64,000 bases of DNA, taken from assembly GCA_022013685.1 (NCBI GenBank), contig JAKLPV010000085.1:1-64000 (forward strand), in the 5' to 3' direction. This document shows positions 9,665 to 17,100 of the stretch, piece by piece. The notes under the pieces were generated by a model, which searched no databases, was not told where the DNA came from, and saw only the letters and a program-made list of their open reading frames with translations. How positions within the stretch are numbered: the first letter of the stretch is position 1; each line of letters begins with the position of its first letter. Made by a program: the position numbers and the translations under genes. This DNA is from Anaerolineae bacterium (GTDB lineage Bacteria > Chloroflexota > Anaerolineae > Anaerolineales > Villigracilaceae).

Positions 9665-10183
9665 ATGAAACTTACCGGTAAAACCATCGCCATTCTCGTT
9701 GCCCAGGATGTTGAAGACCTGGAATATTACGTGCCCCTGATGCGTCTGCAGGAAGAAGGCGCAACCGTGCTCAGCGCCGGGCTGGATCTGAAGCCCGTCA
9801 AAGGCAAAAACGGGCTGCCCATCACCCCCGATACCACCATCGAATCCCTGAAAGCAGAGGCCTTGTTCGCACTGATCATCCCTGGCGGTTGGGCGCCCGA
9901 CAAACTGCGCCGTTACCCCGTTGTCACCAACCTTGTGCGCCAGATGGACGCCGCCAACAAACCGCTTGGCATCATCTGCCACGGCGGGTTGATCGCCATT
10001 TCGGCCGGGATTGTTAAAGGCCATCGCGCCACCGGTTCGCTTGGCATTAAGGATGACCTGGTCAACGCAGGCGCGACCTGGGTCGACCAACCCGCCTTTC
10101 GTGATGGCAACCAGGTCTGGGGCCGGGTTGTGGCGGATATCCCTGATTTTTGCAGGGAGCTCGTGGCGCTTTTGGCCTCATAA
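9665..10183 (+). CDS. DJ-1/PfpI family protein (type 1 glutamine amidotransferase fold)
   Basis: A 172-residue cytoplasmic protein of the PfpI/YhbO/DJ-1 group. The nucleophile elbow GIICHGG places the reactive cysteine near residue 104, and the early DVEDLEYYVPL region supplies the acidic residue that polarises it. Family members act as proteases, deglycases or glyoxalases, and sequence alone does not decide which. The start is well supported by GGAGG in TGGAGGAATAAACCATG. It lies alone between repeat copy A and a terminator shared with the convergent amylase gene, so it is probably monocistronic. Confidence 0.9.
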   Translation: MKLTGKTIAILVAQDVEDLEYYVPLMRLQEEGATVLSAGLDLKPVKGKNGLPITPDTTIESLKAEALFALIIPGGWAPDKLRRYPVVTNLVRQMDAANKPLGIICHGGLIAISAGIVKGHRATGSLGIKDDLVNAGATWVDQPAFRDGNQVWGRVVADIPDFCRELVALLAS

Positions 10184-10210
10184 AAAAAATCGGCAAGCTG
10201 CAAAACAAGA

Positions 10211-10245
10211 AAAAAAAGAGCGCCGGGGGATTTTCCCTGGCGCTC
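10211..10245 (-). terminator. Rho-independent terminator for the GH13 gene
   Basis: GAGCGCC (10218-10224) pairs with GGCGCTC (10239-10245). On the minus strand the hairpin is followed by a run of eight T residues (plus-strand A tract 10211-10217 and adjacent bases). It lies just past the GH13 stop and also separates the convergent DJ-1 gene. Confidence 0.85.
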
Positions 10246-10252
10246 TCGGCAT

Positions 10253-11626
10253 TTAGCCGATCTCCAACTTCAGGATTCGCCCCCAGCGGGCGGGCACCGT
10301 TTCGATGCGCAGGCTGCCGGCCTGGACCGGGAAACGCTGATGGTCGTTGAGCACATCCACGGCCTGGGTGAAGTGACCAGGGACGCAGACTTCCACCGAA
10401 ACGGGAGAGTCTGAAGCGTTGAGCAAAACCGCCACGTAGTCGCTCTCGGTGTGGCGGGCAAAGGCGAACTGTTCGGGGGTCACAAAAAGCTGGGTATAGG
10501 CGCCATGCCGCAGGGCCGGGAGCGCCTGACGGGCAGCGGCCAGCCGCGAGATGTCGCCCACAAGCCGCGGGTGGGCTGATCCGCGCTGGAGCAGGCCCAG
10601 GTCAAGATCGGGCCGAAGCGCGGAATCACTCTCAGGCGTGCGCTTCCCTTCCAATCCCCATTCACTGCCGTAATAGATCGATGGCACGCCCGGCATGCTG
10701 AAGAGCAGCAGGTAGAGCGGGTAGAGATGGGAGGTGTTGGTGAGCAGGCTGGCGACCCGGTCGACATCGTGGTTGTCGGCAAAGTTGTAGAGCGGGACGC
10801 CGGGGTAAAGGCCATCCGGGGCAAACTGGCGGTTGAGGGCGTAGGCGATTTCAAAGTAGTTTTTATCAACCAGACTCGAGTAAAGCCCCTTGTAGCACTC
10901 ATAGTTGGTGACCGAATGCAGGGTTTGCGGGTTGGCCCACAGATTGTAATCGCCATGCACGACTTCGCCCATCAGCCAGAAATCGGGGCGGAGCTGGGCG
11001 GTGAAATCGCGCAAGGCGCGCATGAAATCGAAATCGAGACAGTCGGCCACGTCGAGCCGCAGCCCATCGATGTTGAACTCGTTGACCCACATGCGGACGG
11101 CCTCGAACAGGTGGGCGCGCACATCCGGGTGCTTGAGATTCAGGCGCACCAGGCTGTAGTGGCCGCTCCAGGGCTGGTAGCTGAACGGGTCGCCGTAGGG
11201 GCTTCGGGCGTCGAAACGCAGTCCGTCAAACCAGTCTTTGTAAGCGGAGGCTTCGCCGTGCTGTTGAACATCGCGAAAAGCCCAGAAGTCGCGCCCGACA
11301 TGGTTAAAAACACCGTCCAGAATGAGCCGGATGTTGTTGCGGTGCAGCTCCGCCGAAAGCTCCGCCAGCGTCTGACGGTTCCCGAGACGCCGGTCGATCT
11401 CGTAGTAGTTGGCGGTGTCGTAGCCGTGAGCCGTGGACTCGAAGACAGGCCCCAGGTAGAGGGCGTTGACCCCCAGTTTGCGCAGGTGGGGAATCCAGGT
11501 GCGGATCTTGTCGAGGCGGCTGACCGGCGCGCCGGAAAAATCGTTGCGGGCCGGCGCACCGCAAAAGCCAAGCGGGTAGATGTGATAAAAAATGGCGTCG
11601 TGCGCCCAGTGCGGGGAGTGATTCAT
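10253..11626 (-). CDS. Alpha-amylase family glycoside hydrolase (GH13)
   Basis: A 457-residue GH13 catalytic barrel without signal peptide, so probably acting on imported malto-oligosaccharides. The four conserved regions are present in order: DGVFNHVG, GLRLDVADCL (nucleophile aspartate), GEVVHG (acid/base glutamate) and FADNHDVDR. The short length and absence of an N-terminal starch-binding or N-domain set it apart from full cyclomaltodextrinases and neopullulanases; it is close to a bare maltogenic amylase or alpha-glucosidase core. ATG at 11626 follows GGAG in the minus-strand leader. An ATACC-N4-GGTAT operator lies 31 bases upstream and the next gene upstream encodes a TetR regulator, so repression by that regulator is likely. 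Confidence 0.9.
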   Translation of the reverse strand: MNHSPHWAHDAIFYHIYPLGFCGAPARNDFSGAPVSRLDKIRTWIPHLRKLGVNALYLGPVFESTAHGYDTANYYEIDRRLGNRQTLAELSAELHRNNIRLILDGVFNHVGRDFWAFRDVQQHGEASAYKDWFDGLRFDARSPYGDPFSYQPWSGHYSLVRLNLKHPDVRAHLFEAVRMWVNEFNIDGLRLDVADCLDFDFMRALRDFTAQLRPDFWLMGEVVHGDYNLWANPQTLHSVTNYECYKGLYSSLVDKNYFEIAYALNRQFAPDGLYPGVPLYNFADNHDVDRVASLLTNTSHLYPLYLLLFSMPGVPSIYYGSEWGLEGKRTPESDSALRPDLDLGLLQRGSAHPRLVGDISRLAAARQALPALRHGAYTQLFVTPEQFAFARHTESDYVAVLLNASDSPVSVEVCVPGHFTQAVDVLNDHQRFPVQAGSLRIETVPARWGRILKLEIG

Positions 11627-11656
11627 GATCCTGGCTCCGTTTTAAGAATGATATAC

Positions 11657-11670
11657 ATACCGGTAGGTAT
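11657..11670. promoter_or_regulatory. Candidate TetR operator upstream of the GH13 gene
   Basis: ATACCGGTAGGTAT has the form ATACC-N4-GGTAT, a perfect 5-bp dyad. It sits between the TetR gene and the GH13 start. The same spacing and half-sites recur upstream of the TetR gene at 12273-12286. Confidence 0.7.
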
Positions 11671-11692
11671 ATAAAATGTGCAAAAAAATATC

Positions 11693-12259
11693 TTACGAGA
11701 AAATTCCATGCATGAACTGATGCACCAGCTTATAAACCAGTTCATCGTTGAATTCGGCATAGCCGTTCAGAGAGAGCATCACATAGGTATTGATCATGCC
11801 CAGGAAAGAGGCCGCGTAGGTGCGCTGGCGTCCTTTCATATTGCCATGGTCTTGGGCCGCGTTGGCAAACAGGGTTTCGATGAGCTGCTGCTGGCGCTCG
11901 TTGAGCGTAAGCGAGGCCTTGAAGGCGTCGCTGTCTGCCGGGGCGAACCACATCGACAGGTAGAAACGGTATAAACGCGGGTTCTGGCCGGCAAAGTTGA
12001 AATACGCCCCAGCCACATCGCGCAGGGACATTGTGACATCACCTTTATAACCGGCCACAGCCTGGAGCGTTTCAAAGAACGGGTCGAAATGCTCGGTCAG
12101 CAGAGTGCTCAACAGTCCGCTTTTACTGCCGAAGTAGTGATAAAGCGTGGGCTTTGTGATGCCCGCCGCCTCGACGATCTCCTGCACACCGACAGCATCG
12201 TAGCCGCGCAGGACGAACATTTCGAGGGCATGATTGAGCAGGTTTTCGCGGTTATTCAT
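11693..12259 (-). CDS. TetR/AcrR-family transcriptional regulator
   Basis: An approximately 188-residue repressor. The N-terminal helix-turn-helix is typical: FVLRGYDAVGVQEIVEAAGITKPTLYHYFGSKSGLL. The C-terminal ligand/dimer domain is variable and does not name a ligand. The track starts at 12307, but ATG 12259 (MNNRENLL) is preferred: it starts the usual distance before the first helix and leaves the operator 12270-12289 as non-coding leader. It lies 66 bases upstream of the GH13 gene on the same strand. Matching operators before both genes argue for self-repression plus control of the amylase, perhaps relieved by a sugar or metabolite (inference). Confidence 0.88.
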   Translation of the reverse strand: MNNRENLLNHALEMFVLRGYDAVGVQEIVEAAGITKPTLYHYFGSKSGLLSTLLTEHFDPFFETLQAVAGYKGDVTMSLRDVAGAYFNFAGQNPRLYRFYLSMWFAPADSDAFKASLTLNERQQQLIETLFANAAQDHGNMKGRQRTYAASFLGMINTYVMLSLNGYAEFNDELVYKLVHQFMHGIFS

Positions 12260-12269
12260 GGCAGGCAGT

Positions 12270-12289
12270 AGTATACCAATCGGTATACT
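12270..12289. promoter_or_regulatory. Candidate TetR autoregulatory operator
   Basis: AGTATACC-AATC-GGTATACT is a perfect 8-bp dyad with a 4-base spacer, 11 bases upstream of the TetR start codon. Its core ATACC-N4-GGTAT equals the site before the GH13 gene. Confidence 0.75.
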
Positions 12290-12663
12290 GGAAGTCAAGT
12301 GAGCCAAAGCCCTACCTGGGTAACAAAACTGCTTGCTTTATAATGTACTGAATTTAAAGGTGTGACCGGGACGTTGCCTGGCGGTGACGGGGGTTAGTGG
12401 TGTGCTCCTTTTCGTACAGTGCTAACAACTGTCCAAACTCTTGCGCAACAAGGGCTAAATAGCCATCAGCCTGCCAGATGGTTGTTCTTCAAGTTTTACT
12501 TCTGGGCATTTTATTGGGCCGGTATTGCAACGCATCCTTTTTTCACGCGCGGGCCTAATTCTGTCTTGTGCATTCTGAAATCAGCCTTGCCTTTGCGCCA
12601 GTCCAGGCCAATCCTTGCATCCGACGGACTCTCATATTTTGGTATTTCACCATAGGTTTCAAT
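12290..12663. other. Intergenic stretch without an intact gene
   Basis: About 370 bases. It contains a TATAAT hexamer at 12339-12344 on the plus strand and a short open minus-strand frame described separately. The 78-residue plus-strand ORF at 12419 has no ribosome binding site or recognisable feature. GTTGCCTGGCGG near 12373 recalls the 5' end of 5S rRNA, but the similarity stops there. Confidence 0.5.
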
Positions 12664-12738
12664 ATGATAAAAAAATAAAAACCTCTTACTAGGTTTGGTA
12701 ATCTTGGCGATTTTAATCGTTCTACTTGTATTAGGACT
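12511..12738 (-). pseudogene. Possible fragment of an unknown protein gene
   Basis: An uninterrupted minus-strand frame of 75 sense codons, absent from the ORF track because it has no usable start. It includes SKRFLFFYHIETYGEIPKY and RIGLDWRKGKADF, a composition that looks like real protein rather than antisense noise, and ends at TAA 12511-12513. Its upstream part overlaps the plus-strand small membrane-protein remnant, so at most one of the two is genuine in that overlap. I do not recognise the family. Treat as a candidate remnant only. Confidence 0.25.
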
Positions 12739-12850
12739 TCACGGAAAGGCTGTCTATGTGGACAACCCAGCATCGCCATTAATCCCGATCTTGCTGACAG
12801 ATTCCGATTTTAAGGATGAGTTGATGCTTTATCGCTTGCTTATTTATTAA
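12664..12850 (+). pseudogene. Frameshifted small membrane-protein gene
   Basis: ATG 12664 opens MIKK and then meets TAA inside the A-rich tract ATAAAAAAATAAAAACC. Removing the single T inside that tract gives one continuous frame of about 61 codons that continues LLLGLVILAILIVLLVLG (one membrane helix), then HGKAVYVDNPASPLIPILL and a soluble tail ending at TAA 12848-12850. The downstream frame is too clean to be chance. Likely a recently broken gene, a sequencing error in a homopolymer, or less likely a programmed slip. Family unknown. It and the next gene are AT-rich compared with their neighbours. Confidence 0.5.
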
Positions 12851-12899
12851 TCGATATAACGCTGGCCCTTGCCCAAATTTTTAAAATAAGGAAAATCAT

Positions 12900-13184
12900 A
12901 TGGATGTCATGGCAGTACTTTTGGGTTTTTTATTTCTGGCGTACAGCGCAAAACTTCTCTATTCTTGGTGGTTGAAACCTAAGGATTCTGCCAATCTTGC
13001 TAGAAAAAAGCGAAAAGAATACCGGGAGGATTTGTTTTTTATGCCACAAACATTGATGTTTGGTTTTTATGATAAGAACCCTAGCTTTGAAATATGGATA
13101 AATAGGCTTGCATCTTTGTTTTTTCTGTTTATATCCATAATGGTGATTTATGTAGGTTTTTTCGGGCCGTTCCATGCAAAATAG
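12900..13184 (+). CDS. Small hypothetical membrane protein
   Basis: A 94-residue protein with two predicted membrane helices: residues about 3-22 (VLLGFLFLAYSAKLLYSWW) and about 68-88 (RLASLFFLFISIMVIYVGFF). A basic loop rich in K/R between them should stay cytoplasmic. AAGGAAAATCAT precedes the ATG and serves as ribosome binding site. Base composition is clearly more AT-rich than the surrounding genes, as is the broken small gene just upstream, which suggests the pair arrived by transfer. I do not recognise the family. Confidence 0.6.
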   Translation: MDVMAVLLGFLFLAYSAKLLYSWWLKPKDSANLARKKRKEYREDLFFMPQTLMFGFYDKNPSFEIWINRLASLFFLFISIMVIYVGFFGPFHAK

Positions 13185-13249
13185 TTTGATGTTTTTTCTT
13201 ATAGCAGGCTTCTTGTATAAGTCCTGCCTGCGCCAGTGCCGCCGGAACA

Positions 13250-13430
13250 GGTGAGCGGAGCATCCTTCGGCAGGCTCAGGAACCATCCTTCGACTGCGGG
13301 CAGCGCAACCCTTCGATAAACTCAGGGCGCTCCGCCTCCGCTCAGGATGGGCACTTTATCTAAAAAAGTGCAGCGGTGTCCTGAGCAGTTGGTCGAGTTT
13401 ATCGAGACCTGTCGAAGGGTCGAAGGATAT
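13250..13430. repeat. Interleaved inverted-repeat element, copy B (compound)
   Basis: An enlarged, partly decayed copy. It contains GTGAGCGGAGCATCCTTCGG, CCATCCTTCGACTGCGGGC, CTCCGCTCAGGATGG, TCCTGAGCAGTTGG and CTGTCGAAGGGTCGAAGGAT. AACCCTTCGATAAACTCAGGGCGCTC also pairs in part with GTCGAGTTTATCGAGACCTGTCGAAGGGT. It fills most of the gap before the methylmalonyl-CoA epimerase gene (13185-13644); the rest of that gap shows no gene. Confidence 0.75.
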
Positions 13431-13644
13431 TTACAAGCCGACCCTTCACAACTTTTGCAAGATGTCTAATGCCTAGAACTTCGGAGCCGGGCAAAGTCTG
13501 TCTGGTTTTCGTTCAAAACTGGATCGCCAACTTTAAGAACAAATAAAGTACAAAGCCAAGAAGAAAATCAATTCCCGCCAGCGCCTGCTTGTGGTAAAAC
13601 CTTGTTATCGGGCAAAAAATGCCCAATTTAAACCGGAGGAATCC

Positions 13645-14049
13645 ATGCCCAAAATCAACAGCATCAACCATGTCGCCATCGTTGTCGACGATATGGAAAA
13701 ATCCCTGCATTTCTGGCGCGATGCGCTCGGGATCGAACTGCACGAACTGCGCGATGTGCCTGCCGAGGCCAGCCAGGTGGCTTTCCTGCCCGTGGCGGGA
13801 GCGGAAATTGAACTTGTCCACCCGACGACCGAGGATTCTGGCCTGGCCAAGTACCTCGCCAAGCGCGGGCCGGGGATGCACCACGTCTGCCTCGAGGTGG
13901 ATGACATCGATGGCATGATGACCCAACTGCGCGAAAAAGGCATCCGTCTGATCAACGAGCAGCCGCGGACGGCTGCGGATGGCAAGCGCTACGCCTTCAT
14001 CCACCCGGAGAGCACCAGCGGCGTACTGGTCGAACTGTACGAAATATAA
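13645..14049 (+). CDS. mce: Methylmalonyl-CoA epimerase (VOC superfamily)
   Basis: A 134-residue vicinal-oxygen-chelate enzyme interconverting (S)- and (R)-methylmalonyl-CoA, needed before the B12-dependent mutase. Metal ligands are visible: the histidine of NHVAIVVDDMEKS, the histidine of GPGMHHVCLEVDD and the glutamate of VLVELYE. The full length matches the family. Track start 13591 is replaced by ATG 13645, preceded by CCGGAGGAATCC. The gene stands alone between repeat copy B and a strong terminator. The mutase is not in the window. The btuFCD/riboswitch locus at 54.8-58 kb fits a need for cobalamin in the same pathway (inference). Confidence 0.9.
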   Translation: MPKINSINHVAIVVDDMEKSLHFWRDALGIELHELRDVPAEASQVAFLPVAGAEIELVHPTTEDSGLAKYLAKRGPGMHHVCLEVDDIDGMMTQLREKGIRLINEQPRTAADGKRYAFIHPESTSGVLVELYEI

Positions 14050-14084
14050 AATTCGGGGCGGAAATCCTTTCCGCCCCGAATTTT
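14048..14084. terminator. Bidirectional rho-independent terminator
   Basis: AAATTCGGGGCGGAAA pairs with TTTCCGCCCCGAATTT across a three-base loop, flanked by A and T runs. It serves the epimerase gene on the plus strand and the converging A2M gene on the minus strand. Confidence 0.92.
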
Positions 14085-14109
14085 ATGACTATTCTCTATT
14101 CTCCACTCC

Positions 14110-17100
14110 CTATTCCCTAATTTCGAATACACTCCCGCTGCTTGTGCCCTGCACTTCGGGGAAGTAGGTCATCCAGGCGTGGGCGGGCAGGGCGCGATAC
14201 TGGCCCGGCAGGCTGGGGATGAGCGTGTAGGTCAGGACATACGTTCCGGCGGGCAGGTAATCCGAGGTCCACTGGACGTGGTCGCTGTAGATGCGCGGGC
14301 TGTCGAAATACCACCAGCCCCAACCGCTTGCGTAGGGGTCATCGGGCGAGAAGTATTCCACTTCCAGTGCATCCTGCCCCTGTTCGGCGGTTTTCAGCAC
14401 CGGGTTGACGATTTCCGCACCAGCCGGGGCAAAATCTTCCACATTGAGATAATACATATCGTGCGGCAGGCTGATTGTTACGCGCACCGTGATCTTGCCG
14501 ACTGTATCCGGCATCATCTGCCAAGCCTGCACTGGCTGGCAGGGTTCGGTACTGCAATTGTAGTAGGCGCGGCTGATGGCAATCCCCTGGTTGATGGCCG
14601 GGGCGCTTTCTACCGGGCGCAGCACGTTCAGGATGGCGCGGTAATATAGTTTGCCGTTGCCATTTTCACGCAAGATTTTTAACTCATTCGGGTTTTGCGG
14701 ATGCAGGCCGCTCAAAGGCGTGACGTTTGTGACGGTGGTCAGCGCCTGCGGGCTGGCGGCTTGCCCGCGCGCGATCTCGAGGCTGTTGAGCGTTGCGCTG
14801 AACGGGAAGGAAGCGGCGAACTCACCCGTACCGACCAACGCGCTGGATAAAGCCTTCAGCACCCAGGCATTTTGCATCGCGCCGCCCCAAGCACGGGTCG
14901 CAGACCGGCTGGCCGCCAGGTAGCGGATGGCATCTGTCAGCAGCGGCGAAGCCGGGTCGACCCGTCCCAGGGCATGGACGATGACCGCTGTTGTGTAAAC
15001 CGGGCTGCCCGGCTGCTGCCATCCGGCTTCCTGATTTTCCCAGAACGCGCCGCTGGCTGAACGATTGGCCGTTGTCGCCAGGTTGTCGAGCAGGGTGCGG
15101 GCAGGCTGGGCAGAATCCATACCCAGATAGGCCAACGCCAGGTAGGCCTGCCCGAGCGGGCTGAGACGTTCACGAAGTTCAAAGAGCTCATCAATGGGGA
15201 GTGGTTGAGGGGCTGAATCCAGACTGGCTGTTTCAAGGCTGCCCATTGCCTGGCCTGTTGGTGTGCCGTAGTAAGCCAACAGGATGAAGGCTTGTTCATC
15301 CAGCTCAACATCTGGTGTTGTGAAGTCGAATACCATTTGGCTGGCGAGGTATTCCTTGGCGCGCTGGATGGAAAATTCCAGACCAGACGGGCTGTTTTGT
15401 TCAACCAGGCCGAGGGCGTAGGTGACATATGCGCTGATGAACGGGTCGCTGGGATTTTCTCCCCACATGCCGCGCTTGTACCAGTTCCAGCCGCCGTCGC
15501 TGTTCTGTTGGGCGGCCAGTTTGCCGGCCCAATCGATGATGGATCGCTGGCGCTGGGCCAGCTCGGTTGCAGGCGTCCCCGCTTCGCGCAGGGCCGGGAT
15601 GACGGACAGGTTTGCCATCAAGTACGAGGCAATCGCCTCGTTGCTCGAAAAAGCATCCGGCTCGGGCAGGCTCTTGGTGGCATCAAGCAGGTAAGTGCCC
15701 AGCGAGGGGGAAAGTTCAATGGTCAGGTCGCCGCCCAGGGGCATAAAGCTGCGAGGCAGGCTGACGATTTCGGTCTGCATCCCGGCTGCGGGGAGAATGC
15801 CTGCGGTGACAAAGGCCTGCGGCGATGTATAACGCAAAATCGGAATCGAACCATCGGTTGGGCGGGTGGCATCCGTCAAATTTCCGGCCTTGACCGAGAA
15901 AACGAAATCAGCAGATTGGGCGTCTCCGGCGCTGACCCACCACGAGAGTAGCGCGCGGCCATTGGCAGGCAGATCCACTTTTTGGGTGGCGGTCTTGGCA
16001 TCCTCGAGATTCGCGCCGGTTGCCTTCAAGGTGACTTCAGCCTTGAGCGCATTGGCTGTGTTGTTGTTGACGTAGGTCGAGACCCGCGCGCGGTCGCCGA
16101 CGACAAGATAGCGTGGGGTGATCGGGCGCAGCAGCAGTTCCTTGCTGGTGACCAGGTTCAGGCGCGCCTGACCGACTCGTGTCTCATGATCGAGGCCGCG
16201 TGTCTCCACCTGCCAGGTGGTCAGGCTGTCGGGCAGGGTCAGGTCGATTTTGGCAGTACCATCCGCGCCGGTGACGAAGGTTGCCCACAGGGCGGTATCG
16301 GGGAATTCCTCGCGGATGACCGGGGCCATATCGCCGCCTCCGCCGCCCATGCCGCCCTGCATTGGCATAATTCTCTCGGTGTAAACAGCATTGGTCAGGC
16401 CGGTGCGCACGGCCAGCGGCTGAATATCGTAAAAAGCCGGGACGATGTCGGGCGCGTTCGGGTTGGCCAGCGCCAGGGCGGCCAGATCCACCACCGCCAG
16501 CGAGAACTCTCCCTGCACCGGCTGGTCTTTCGAATCTGTCACACGCAGGTCAAACTGGACGTTTTCGCCCGGTCTGGCTTTTTCGGGTGTGGCTTTCAAT
16601 TCCACATTCAGGACGAAATTGAGCGGGTCTACTTCCAGGTTGATGTAACCCTGGCGGAACTGCATTTCCGGCCCGATCAGGGTGACGGAGATATAGGTAT
16701 TGGGGGCGTTCTCGTCGCTGAGCCAGAAATCCATATTTAAACCATCTGCCGGAACATCCACACGTTGCGCAGAAAGGATGGACCCGCGCTCGGTCGTGAC
16801 CAGCGCTGGGGCTGGCTTGTTGAATGGGTTGGGAATGAAAATGCTGGCGGTTTGCCCCGGTTGATATTGGGTTTGGCCCGCCGTCAATTGCAGCCGGTCG
16901 TAAGGGGTCGCCGGCCAGATGGCCTGTCCTTCTCCGCCGACCCAGACCAGGGCCTCGCTTACGTTGCCGTCCACTTCGGCGCGCAGCAAGTATGTGCCAG
17001 GGTCAGGCGGGGTGAAGGCGACTCTTACCAGCCCGTCTGCGGCGGTGGTTGCCTGGCCGTTTTCGACCGTTTCGACCTGGCGCTCATAGCGTGGGGAATA

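Noticed and set aside
10727-11674. 315-codon plus-strand ORF
   Set aside because: Antisense to the GH13 gene, whose four conserved regions are intact.
12373-12400. 5S rRNA-like start GTTGCCTGGCGG
   Set aside because: Similarity stops after about 12 bases; no 5S helices follow.
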